Shown one piece after another: positions 1-7,167 of a stretch of DNA of 15,341 nt. Position numbers and translations under genes: made by a program. This stretch comes from Bacteroidota bacterium (GTDB lineage: Bacteria > Bacteroidota > Bacteroidia > Chitinophagales > Chitinophagaceae), in the NCBI GenBank assembly GCA_023423015.1, contig JAFAGE010000108.1, forward strand, positions 1 to 15,341, in the 5' to 3' direction. The stretch's first letter is position 1. The number at the start of each line of letters is the position of its first letter. The notes below the pieces were generated by a model. The model ran no database searches. It worked only from the letters and a program-made list of their open reading frames with translations, and was not told the origin of the DNA.

Positions 1-180
1 GACCTGGGCAATTCCACCATAGAAGATACCCATGGCAAGGATCATTGAGTTCATTTCGTAAAAGCCTGCATTGTGGATGTTTAAGAGAACGGTCGTCATT
101 CCGAATCCAAAGAGTCCGAGAGGCGCCGGGTTAGCGCTCGTGTCGCGAATAGTTGTAACTGTTTCCTGGCTAGTAGTCAT
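1..180 (-). CDS. AceTr-family acetate/succinate transporter, 5' part only
   Basis: Sixty codons are visible, starting at the ATG at 180-178; the rest lies beyond the left window edge. The N-terminus has the family signature NPAPLGLFGFGMTT (residues 17-30), followed by the first membrane segment (about 20-38) and the start of a second (about 45-60, with GIFYGGIAQ). This signature belongs to the GPR1/FUN34/YaaH (SatP) family of inner-membrane proteins that carry acetate and sometimes succinate. The family is usually about 200 residues with six membrane helices, so roughly one third is seen. The first 16 residues are polar and cytoplasmic. The gene is divergent from the histidine kinase at 651, with 470 nt between the two starts. 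There is no strong Shine-Dalgarno sequence before the ATG. The family call is secure; the true substrate cannot be read from this fragment. Confidence 0.88.
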   Translation of the reverse strand, partial: MTTSQETVTTIRDTSANPAPLGLFGFGMTTVLLNIHNAGFYEMNSMILAMGIFYGGIAQV

Positions 181-200
181 CGTCAGATAGTTTTGATGGA

Positions 201-208
201 CTAATGTA
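201..208 (-). promoter_or_regulatory. Possible -7 element for the transporter gene
   Basis: On the minus strand this reads TACATTAG, one mismatch from the Bacteroidota -7 consensus TAnnTTTG, and lies about 20 nt before the transporter ATG. No convincing -33 TTG or TTTG was found at the usual distance; a TTTC lies in a T-rich stretch nearby. A short inverted repeat (TGACA-cgt-TGTCA, 229-241) sits just upstream and could be an operator. Weak call based only on motif match and position. Confidence 0.25.
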
Positions 209-242
209 GGGGAAAAAAATGTGAAATGTGACACGTTGTCAA

Positions 243-326
243 ATGGCAGATGGCAGAGGGAAGAACGGAGAGCGGAGGGCGGAGAGCGGAGAGCGGAGAA
301 CGGAGAACGGAGAACGAAGAACGGAG
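243..326. repeat. Heptanucleotide tandem array, 12 units
   Basis: Twelve 7-bp units run in perfect phase with no indels. Three degenerate units come first (atggcag, atggcag, agggaag; 243-263), then nine close copies of aacggag/agcggag (264-326: aacggag, agcggag, ggcggag, agcggag twice, aacggag twice, aacgaag, aacggag). The strand is almost pure purine. The array lies between the divergent transporter and kinase genes, about 63 bp upstream of the transporter start. Its 7-bp unit is not a multiple of three and no reading frame runs through it as a gene. It is most simply a replication-slippage minisatellite; a regulatory role is possible but not shown. Confidence 0.9.
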
Positions 327-599
327 ATTGTGAGCTAATTCTAAACTTCTCGCCGGCGCTTATATTCTGTCCTTAGCAATCTGTCAAAAAAAAGTCCCCG
401 GCAAAAGACGGGGACGCAGTTGTTGCTGTATAAAAAAACCTGTTAGTGGTTTTGGGTAAACGGCTCGGTTTAAAGTAAGCAGTTAGTTTTGGTATTGCGA
501 AGATGCGCCTATCTGCAAAGCCCGCAATCACAGCGGGGTTTATAATATTCCGGATTATCAAGTATCACCTAAAAACAGTAATAAGAAACTCTTAAAAAC
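327..599. other. Gene-free stretch with several small hairpins
   Basis: No convincing coding region is seen. Besides the terminator at 386-415 there are two more hairpins. AAAACC-tgttagt-GGTTTT (435-453) has a T-run after it on the minus strand. CCCGC-aatcaca-GCGGG (521-537) is followed by GTTTATA on the plus strand. A 62-codon minus-strand frame (561-373) reads straight through the terminator, has no ribosome binding site and no recognisable motif, so it is not called. Searches by eye for tRNA features (T-arm GGTTCRA, CCA) found none. A minus-strand small RNA of roughly 150-200 nt ending at 386 is possible. Confidence 0.4.
386..415 (-). terminator. Strong intrinsic terminator, minus strand
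   Basis: On the minus strand a perfect 7-bp GC-rich stem (GTCCCCG/CGGGGAC, 394-400 with 409-415) with an 8-nt loop is followed immediately by eight T residues (393-386). That is a textbook Rho-independent terminator. No recognisable minus-strand gene lies just upstream (416-650), so the transcript it ends is unknown: possibly a small RNA, or antisense transcription from the kinase leader. On the plus strand the tract lies on the wrong side to act as a terminator. Confidence 0.7.
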
Positions 600-632
600 T
601 TGCCTCCGAAGGAGGCCTTATCCTTACATTTG
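600..632 (+). promoter_or_regulatory. Likely promoter of the poly-HAMP kinase gene
   Basis: TACATTTG at 625-632 matches the Bacteroidota -7 consensus TAnnTTTG exactly, and TTG at 600-602 sits 22 nt upstream, within the spacing reported for the -33 element in this phylum. Transcription would begin near 639, giving a leader of only about 12 nt before the ATG at 651. This placement argues that the TTG at 600 is not a start codon. A perfect hairpin, GCCTCC-gaa-GGAGGC (602-616), occupies the spacer. Confidence 0.5.
602..616. repeat. Perfect 6-bp inverted repeat in the promoter spacer
   Basis: GCCTCC and GGAGGC flank a 3-nt GAA loop. It could be a protein-binding palindrome between the -33 and -7 elements. 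It could also be a weak minus-strand terminator, because TTTTT follows 3 nt after the stem on that strand. The GGAGG within it is 35 nt before the ATG at 651, too far to be its ribosome binding site. Confidence 0.45.
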
Positions 633-650
633 GTTAAGAAACAAACGCCA

Positions 651-3600
651 ATGCCAACCAAAAAAGAAGCTACCACAGCCGCGAAAAACGGTGCGTCGGG
701 AAATGCAGAAAAACCGGTTCGTGGATCCAATATCAAGAAGACCAGGCCGGCAAGAAAATCCGGCAACGGCCATGCAGATGTGTATGAATTTGACGAAGAT
801 TCATCGTTGAACGACCAGGAACTACTTAGCGTGCTCACCGAAGTCAAGAATGGAAACTTCAAGGTGCGCATGCCCATCAACAAGATGGGCATTGCCGGTA
901 AAATCTGCGACACGCTGAACGACATCATTTCGATGAACGAAAACATGATGCAGGAATTTACCCGTGCCGGAAACACCATCGGCAAACAAGGTAAACTTAC
1001 CCAGCGCATTGAAGTTCCCGTGGCAAAGGGTTCATGGAGCACTGGTGTGGAATCGCTGAACTCTCTTATCTCCGATCTTGTTCACCCTACTATTGAAATA
1101 GCTCATGTAATCAGCTCGGTGGCAAAAGGAAACCTGCTCGAGAAAATGCCTCTTGAAATCGGTGGACACGTTCTGCAGGGTGAATTTGCACGGATCGCCA
1201 AAGAAGTTAACGACATGGTGACGCAGCTGAACCTCTTCTCTGCCGAGGTAACCCGCGTGGCCCGTGAAGTGGGTTCGGAAGGTAAACTCGGAGGACAAGC
1301 GAAAGTAAAAGGAGTTGCAGGTGTGTGGAAAGACCTTACCGACTCGGTAAACCAGATGGGTTCGAACCTCACCGCACAGGTGCGCAACATTGCAGAGGTA
1401 ACAACGGCAGTGGCAAAAGGCGATTTGTCGAAAAAAATTACGGTAGACGTTAAAGGAGAAATACTTGAACTGAAAAACACCATCAACACGATGGTGGATC
1501 AGCTCAACTCATTTTCATCGGAAGTAACACGTGTGGCACTTGAAGTAGGTACCGAAGGAAAACTGGGGGGACAGGCACAGGTGCGCGGTGTGGCAGGAAC
1601 ATGGAAGGACCTCACCGATTCAGTAAACCAGATGGCATCGAACCTTACCGGCCAGGTGCGTAACATCGCTGAGGTAACAACAGCCGTGGCAAAGGGTGAC
1701 CTCTCGCGACAAATTACGGTGGACGTAAAAGGAGAAATCCTCGAGTTGAAGAACACCATCAACACCATGGTGGACCAGCTCAACTCCTTTTCAGCTGAAG
1801 TAACGCGTGTGGCGCGCGAGGTGGGATCGGAAGGAAAACTCGGCGGACAAGCGAAGGTGAAAGGTGTAGGTGGCGTATGGAAGGATCTGACTGACTCTGT
1901 AAACCAGATGGGATCGAACCTCACTGCGCAGGTGCGTAACATCGCCGAAGTAACTACTGCGGTGGCAAGAGGTGACCTTTCAAGAAAAATTACGGTTGAC
2001 GTAAAAGGAGAAATATTGGAGCTGAAGAATACCATCAACACGATGGTGGACCAGCTCAACTCCTTCGGATCTGAGGTAACGCGTGTGGCGCGTGAAGTGG
2101 GATCGGAAGGAAAACTCGGCGGCCAGGCAACAGTGCAGGGAGTTGGTGGAGTATGGAAAGACCTTACCGATTCAGTAAACAACATGGCTTCGAACCTTAC
2201 CGGCCAGGTGCGTAACATTGCCGAGGTGACGACAGCCGTGGCAAAAGGGGACCTTTCGAAAAAAATTACAGTAGATGTTAAGGGAGAAATCCTTGAATTA
2301 AAAAAGACCATTAATACGATGGTGGACCAGCTTAACTCATTTGCCTCGGAGGTAACGCGTGTGGCACTTGAAGTTGGTACAGAAGGTAAACTTGGAGGAC
2401 AGGCGAAAGTGACTGGTGTGGGAGGAACCTGGAAGGACCTTACCGACTCCGTGAACCAGATGGGATCGAACCTGACGAGCCAGGTACGAAACATCGCAGA
2501 AGTAACCACCGCTGTGGCAAATGGTGACCTCTCACGAAAAATTACCGTGGACGTAAAAGGAGAAATCCTTGAGCTGAAGAATACCATCAACACGATGGTG
2601 GATCAGCTGAATTCATTCGCATCGGAGGTAACTCGTGTGGCCCGTGAAGTGGGATCGGAAGGAAAATTAGGCGGACAGGCAACAGTAAAAGGTGTTGGTG
2701 GTGTATGGAAGGACCTTACTGACTCGGTAAATAACATGGCCTCGAACCTTACTGGCCAGGTGCGTAACATCGCGGAAGTGACCACTGCTGTTGCGAAAGG
2801 CGACTTGTCGAGAAAGATCACGGTAGACGTGCGCGGGGAAATTCTCGAATTGAAAAACACCATCAACACGATGGTAGACCAGTTAAATTCATTTGGTTCG
2901 GAAGTGACGCGTGTGGCGCGTGAAGTGGGTTCGGAAGGAAAACTCGGTGGCCAGGCCGATGTACCCGGTGTAGGAGGAACCTGGAAAGACCTTACCGACT
3001 CGGTAAATAAAATGGCATCGAACCTTACCTCGCAGGTGCGCAACATTGCCGAGGTTACCACAGCAGTGGCGAACGGCGACCTGTCGAGGAAAATTGGTGT
3101 GGACGTAAAAGGAGAAATCCTCGAGTTGAAAAATACCATCAATACAATGGTGGACCAGTTGCGCGGCTTTGCGTCGGAAGTGACGCGTGTGGCGCGTGAA
3201 GTTGGTACAGAGGGAAAACTCGGAGGCCAGGCAAACGTGCCAGGTGTTGCCGGTACGTGGAAAGACCTTACCGATTCTGTAAACCAAATGGCGTCGAACC
3301 TGACCGGACAAGTGCGTAACATCGCTGAAGTGGCGATTGCCGTGGCCAACGGAGACATGTCGAAGAAGATTACGGTAGACGTGCGAGGAGAAATCCTTCA
3401 GCTAAAAGAAACGCTGAATACGATGGTGGACCAGTTGCGTGCGTTTGCATCGGAAGTAACGCGTGTGGCGCGCGAAGTGGGTACCGATGGTAAACTGGGT
3501 GGCTACGCGTTTGTACCCGGTGTGGCTGGTATCTGGAAAGACCTTACCGATTCAGTGAACCAGATGACCAGTAACCTGACCGCGCAGGTGCGTAATATCG

Positions 3601-6600
3601 CTGAGGTAACGAAAGCCGTGGCAAGTGGTGACCTTTCGAAAACAGTTGCCATCGACGTAAAAGGAGAAATACTGGATCTGAAGAATACCATCAACACGAT
3701 GGTGGAACAGCTCAACTCATTCGCCTTCGAGGTAACGCGTGTGGCGCGTGAAGTGGGAACAGAAGGTAAACTTGGTGGACAAGCGGAGGTGAAAGGAGTT
3801 GCCGGTACATGGAAAGACCTTACCGACTCGGTGAACATGATGGGTTCGAACCTGACAAGCCAGGTGCGTGGAATTGCCAAAGTGGTAACCTCTGTGGCTA
3901 CCGGCAACCTGCGCCAGAAACTTTCGATCAACGCGAAAGGTGAAGTGGCGCAACTCACCGAAACCATCAATGAAATGATTGAAACGCTTGCGTTGTTCGC
4001 CGACCAGGTAACAACGGTGGCGCGCGAAGTGGGTGTTGAAGGAAAACTCGGCGGACAGGCATCGGTTCCGGGTGCATCAGGTATCTGGAAAAATCTTACC
4101 GATAACGTGAACCAGCTTGCGCAAAATCTTACAACACAGGTACGTTCAATTTCGGAAGTTGCTTCTGCCGTAACAAAGGGTGACCTTACGCGAAATATTG
4201 CGGTGCAGGCAAAAGGTGAAGTGGAAGCGTTGAAGGATACCATCAACCAGATGATTGCTAACCTGCGCGAAACAACATTAAGAAACCAGGAACAAGACTG
4301 GCTGAAATCGAACCTTGCACAGTTTACGCAGATGCTGCAGGGACAAAAAGATCTGAATACAGTAACAAAGAGAATTCTGTCGGAGCTGGCACAGGTGGCA
4401 AATGCGCATTACGGCGCTTTTTACATATTGGCGCAGGCCGACGATTCGCAGCAAATGAAATTAAAGCTGTATTCCGCGTATGCTTACAAGGCCGACAAAA
4501 ATGTTCCGAAAGAATTTGCAATCGGTGAAGGTCTTGTGGGACAGTGTGCATTCGAAAAGGAAAGAATTATTCTGTCGAAGGTTCCTGATAATTACATAAA
4601 GATCAGCTCGGCTTTGGGATCAGTAAAACCAACCAACCTGATCGTGTTGCCTGTGTTATTTGAAAACGATGTTAAGGCAGTAATTGAACTTGCATCGATT
4701 GAAGAATTCAGCCAGACACACCTCGACTTCCTTGGTCAGCTCACAGAAAGTATTGGTATCGTGTTAAACACAATTGAAACCAATACAAGAACAGAAGAGC
4801 TGCTTGCGCAATCACAATCACTGGCGGGTGAATTAAAAATTCAGCAGGAAGAATTACGCAGAACGAACGATGAACTCCAGGATAAAGCGTTGCTGCTGGT
4901 GAAGCAGAAAAACGAAGTGGAAGCGAAAAACAAAGAGGTAGAAGAAGCCCGGCGTTCATTGGAGGAGAAAGCCGAACAGCTTACGCTCACTTCGAAATAT
5001 AAATCGGAGTTCCTTGCAAACATGTCGCACGAGCTGCGCACGCCGCTGAACTCATTGCTGATCCTTGCACAACAACTTTACGAAAATGCTGAAGGCAACC
5101 TGAACGAAAAACAAATCAGGTATGCTAAAACCATTCACTCCTGTGGCGATGACCTGATCAACCTGATCAACGACATCCTTGATCTTTCTAAGATCGAGTC
5201 CGGATTTATTTCCGCAAACTTCTCCAAAGTACGTTTTGCAGAAATTACGGCGTTTGTTGAAACTACATTCAAGCCAATATCAGAAGCAAGACATCTCAAG
5301 TTTAATATTCAAACGGATAAACAACTTCCTGCCGAACTCGAAACAGACCAGCAGCGTTTAAACCAGATCCTGAAAAATCTTTTGTCGAACGCATTCAAGT
5401 TTACTGAAAAGGGAGAAGTGCGATTGAAGATATTCTCGCCCGACAAAACACGCAGGTTTGGTAATCCAAACCTTGACAATTCAGCGCAGGTTGTTGGATT
5501 TGCAATCAGCGATACCGGTATTGGAATTCCGCCCGAAAAACAAAGTATCATATTCGAAGCGTTTCAGCAGGCAGAGGGCTCTACCAGCCGTAAATACGGC
5601 GGTACCGGCCTGGGATTGTCGATCAGCCGTGGCCTTGCGGAACTGTTAGGTGGAACCATCGAACTGGAAAGCATACCCGGCTCGGGAAGCACGTTCACGC
5701 TTTATGTTCCGGTAGAAAATATGGCCGTTGTTTCTTCTAAGGAAGCTGTTGATACCATCACCACTTACGAACAGATGCAGGTGGGCGTAGAAAGTGGCGA
5801 CATCGACACGCTGCTGAATTCATTGCGCCTTTCGCCCGACACCGAAAGCCGTAATATGGAGATCGTAAATGAAATGATCAACGACACCGGTGATGACAGA
5901 AGCCACTTACATGCTAATGAAAATGTGGTGCTGATTGTGGAAGATGATATGCGTTTTGCCAAAATCCTGATCGACAAAGCGCACGAAGAGGATATGAAAG
6001 CCGTAGTGGCAACCAACTACCTCGAGGTGTTTGATTTTATAAACAGGTTCTCGCCCGTGGCGATCACACTCGATGTAAAACTTCCGGATACCAGCGGATG
6101 GAAAGTGCTCGACTTGCTGAGAAATGATCTCAATTACAGGCACATTCCGATCCACTTGATTTCAGGTGAAGAGAATCAGAACCTTGCATTGAAACGCGGA
6201 GCAAGGAGCTTCCACCTGAAGCCATTGACTGCTGAAAGCCTGAATGCGCTTTATGAAGACATAGCTCGTTTCAGCCGCAAGGAAAAACGCTCGGTGCTGC
6301 TCGTGGAAGACAATGAAATTGATTCGTCGCAGATTGCCAAAATGCTCGACATGGACGGTATAGAGGTGTCGATTGCGGAAACCGGTGAAAAAGCATTTCA
6401 TATGCTCAATAGCAAGGCTTTCGATTGCATCATTCTTGATTATACATTACCGGATATCGGGGGACTTGACCTGGTGAAAAAAGTGGGACAGCAAAAGCAC
6501 AAATTGACTCCCGTCATCATTTATTCGGCCCGGGAATTTAACAGGAACGAGCTTAAAGTGCTAAACAGCAATTCAAACACGATATTGCTGAAGGGCGTAA

Positions 6601-7091
6601 ACTCGCTGGAAAACCTCCTCGAAGAAGTGGTGCTTCATTTGCATATCAACCACAAGGATTTGCTGCCCGAGAAAAAGCGGATAATCGAAAACATCCGCAG
6701 AAAAGAAGATATACTAACGGGCAAGAACATCCTCGTTGTAGATGACGACGTAAGGAACCTGTTTGCACTGACTACAGTGTTTGAACGGTTCAATATCAAT
6801 GTGATAACTGCGGAAAGTGGTCGCGAGGCCATCAACATCCTGATGAACGATCAGCAGCCGGTTGATATGGTGCTGATGGACATCATGATGCCCGAAATGG
6901 ATGGCTACGAGACTACGCAGAAGATCAGGCGGGAGCACAAAAACAGTTCGCTGCCGATCATCGCGGTAACGGCAAAGGCGATGAAGGGCGACCGGCAGAA
7001 GTGTATTGAAGCCGGAGCGTCCGATTATATCACCAAGCCACTGAAAATCGACCAGCTGCTTTCCCTTATGAGAATGTGGTTTTATAAATAA
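651..7091 (+). CDS. Giant soluble poly-HAMP hybrid histidine kinase with three receiver domains
   Basis: A 2146-residue sensor kinase with no signal peptide or membrane segment, so cytosolic. Order: basic Lys/Ala-rich head (1-55); two divergent HAMP-like units (about 60-198); eleven 92-residue units (199-1210), each a canonical HAMP (AVAKGDLS, GEILELKNTINTMVDQL) plus a HAMP-like linker (EVTRVAREVG..GxWKDLTDSVN); GAF (about 1217-1383); coiled coil (about 1385-1450); HisKA with His1460 in MSHELRTP; HATPase with N-box Asn1580, DTGIGIP at 1621 and GGTGLGL at 1650; receivers with phospho-acceptors Asp1808, Asp1930 and Asp2077. Acidic pockets and lysines are intact in all three, though the second has KG instead of KP. 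The repeat is that of group III (Nik1/Os-1) kinases, where it acts as a conformational switch, usually with five to six units. The stimulus is unknown. ATG 651 is preferred to TTG 600, which lies in the promoter. Confidence 0.93.
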   Translation: MPTKKEATTAAKNGASGNAEKPVRGSNIKKTRPARKSGNGHADVYEFDEDSSLNDQELLSVLTEVKNGNFKVRMPINKMGIAGKICDTLNDIISMNENMMQEFTRAGNTIGKQGKLTQRIEVPVAKGSWSTGVESLNSLISDLVHPTIEIAHVISSVAKGNLLEKMPLEIGGHVLQGEFARIAKEVNDMVTQLNLFSAEVTRVAREVGSEGKLGGQAKVKGVAGVWKDLTDSVNQMGSNLTAQVRNIAEVTTAVAKGDLSKKITVDVKGEILELKNTINTMVDQLNSFSSEVTRVALEVGTEGKLGGQAQVRGVAGTWKDLTDSVNQMASNLTGQVRNIAEVTTAVAKGDLSRQITVDVKGEILELKNTINTMVDQLNSFSAEVTRVAREVGSEGKLGGQAKVKGVGGVWKDLTDSVNQMGSNLTAQVRNIAEVTTAVARGDLSRKITVDVKGEILELKNTINTMVDQLNSFGSEVTRVAREVGSEGKLGGQATVQGVGGVWKDLTDSVNNMASNLTGQVRNIAEVTTAVAKGDLSKKITVDVKGEILELKKTINTMVDQLNSFASEVTRVALEVGTEGKLGGQAKVTGVGGTWKDLTDSVNQMGSNLTSQVRNIAEVTTAVANGDLSRKITVDVKGEILELKNTINTMVDQLNSFASEVTRVAREVGSEGKLGGQATVKGVGGVWKDLTDSVNNMASNLTGQVRNIAEVTTAVAKGDLSRKITVDVRGEILELKNTINTMVDQLNSFGSEVTRVAREVGSEGKLGGQADVPGVGGTWKDLTDSVNKMASNLTSQVRNIAEVTTAVANGDLSRKIGVDVKGEILELKNTINTMVDQLRGFASEVTRVAREVGTEGKLGGQANVPGVAGTWKDLTDSVNQMASNLTGQVRNIAEVAIAVANGDMSKKITVDVRGEILQLKETLNTMVDQLRAFASEVTRVAREVGTDGKLGGYAFVPGVAGIWKDLTDSVNQMTSNLTAQVRNIAEVTKAVASGDLSKTVAIDVKGEILDLKNTINTMVEQLNSFAFEVTRVAREVGTEGKLGGQAEVKGVAGTWKDLTDSVNMMGSNLTSQVRGIAKVVTSVATGNLRQKLSINAKGEVAQLTETINEMIETLALFADQVTTVAREVGVEGKLGGQASVPGASGIWKNLTDNVNQLAQNLTTQVRSISEVASAVTKGDLTRNIAVQAKGEVEALKDTINQMIANLRETTLRNQEQDWLKSNLAQFTQMLQGQKDLNTVTKRILSELAQVANAHYGAFYILAQADDSQQMKLKLYSAYAYKADKNVPKEFAIGEGLVGQCAFEKERIILSKVPDNYIKISSALGSVKPTNLIVLPVLFENDVKAVIELASIEEFSQTHLDFLGQLTESIGIVLNTIETNTRTEELLAQSQSLAGELKIQQEELRRTNDELQDKALLLVKQKNEVEAKNKEVEEARRSLEEKAEQLTLTSKYKSEFLANMSHELRTPLNSLLILAQQLYENAEGNLNEKQIRYAKTIHSCGDDLINLINDILDLSKIESGFISANFSKVRFAEITAFVETTFKPISEARHLKFNIQTDKQLPAELETDQQRLNQILKNLLSNAFKFTEKGEVRLKIFSPDKTRRFGNPNLDNSAQVVGFAISDTGIGIPPEKQSIIFEAFQQAEGSTSRKYGGTGLGLSISRGLAELLGGTIELESIPGSGSTFTLYVPVENMAVVSSKEAVDTITTYEQMQVGVESGDIDTLLNSLRLSPDTESRNMEIVNEMINDTGDDRSHLHANENVVLIVEDDMRFAKILIDKAHEEDMKAVVATNYLEVFDFINRFSPVAITLDVKLPDTSGWKVLDLLRNDLNYRHIPIHLISGEENQNLALKRGARSFHLKPLTAESLNALYEDIARFSRKEKRSVLLVEDNEIDSSQIAKMLDMDGIEVSIAETGEKAFHMLNSKAFDCIILDYTLPDIGGLDLVKKVGQQKHKLTPVIIYSAREFNRNELKVLNSNSNTILLKGVNSLENLLEEVVLHLHINHKDLLPEKKRIIENIRRKEDILTGKNILVVDDDVRNLFALTTVFERFNINVITAESGREAINILMNDQQPVDMVLMDIMMPEMDGYETTQKIRREHKNSSLPIIAVTAKAMKGDRQKCIEAGASDYITKPLKIDQLLSLMRMWFYK
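1245..4280 (+). repeat. Eleven tandem 276-bp units encoding the HAMP array
   Basis: The Trp codon of each GxW motif recurs at 1326, 1602, 1878, 2154, 2430, 2706, 2982, 3258, 3534, 3810 and 4086, exactly 276 bp apart without a single indel. Units 1-8 are near-identical in protein; units 9-11 diverge progressively, the last reading GIWKNLTDNVNQL. Variants are shuffled: VALEVGTEGK occurs only before the Trp of units 2 and 5, and NNMASNLTGQ only in units 4 and 6. That pattern suggests unequal crossing-over or gene conversion among units. Long antisense frames across this region are a by-product of the repeated codon pattern. Confidence 0.95.
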
Positions 7092-7111
7092 TGTGAAGCG
7101 GACGACGAAAA

Positions 7112-7141
7112 GGCCGGGATTTTGTATGTAGTCCGGTTTTT
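7112..7141 (+). terminator. Weak possible terminator after the kinase gene
   Basis: CCGG(g)A at 7114-7119 can pair with TCCGG at 7132-7136, with one bulged G and a 12-nt loop, and TTTTT follows at 7137-7141. The stem is short and imperfect, so read-through into the receiver-kinase gene at 7168 is likely. It could attenuate rather than end transcription. Confidence 0.3.
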
Positions 7142-7154
7142 AAGTCTACCTTTT
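7121..7154 (+). promoter_or_regulatory. Possible own promoter for the receiver-kinase gene
   Basis: TTTG (7121-7124), 22 nt, then TACCTTTT (7147-7154) resembles the Bacteroidota TTTG/TAnnTTTG promoter with one mismatch in the -7 element. It overlaps the weak terminator, so the downstream gene could have both read-through and its own transcription. A Shine-Dalgarno-like AGGAA (7158-7162) lies 5 nt before the ATG at 7168. Confidence 0.25.
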
Positions 7155-7167
7155 ACCAGGAACATTC

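Noticed and set aside
243..326. CRISPR-like array
   Set aside because: The units are only 7 bp and directly contiguous with no spacers, and no cas gene is present.
373..561. 62-codon minus-strand frame in the intergenic region
   Set aside because: It runs through the strong terminator at 386-415, has no ribosome binding site and resembles no known family.
600..650. TTG start at 600 for the poly-HAMP kinase
   Set aside because: The TTG fits better as the -33 promoter element, with an exact TAnnTTTG following it; the 17 extra residues would also span the hairpin. ATG 651 is preferred.
1499..2593. Long antisense open frame (364 codons) opposite the HAMP repeats
   Set aside because: It, and similar frames at 1103-1489, 2603-3358 and 3503-4246, are repeated mirror images of the 276-bp units. 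They are open because the sense codon pattern repeats; no start signal or independent protein family is seen.
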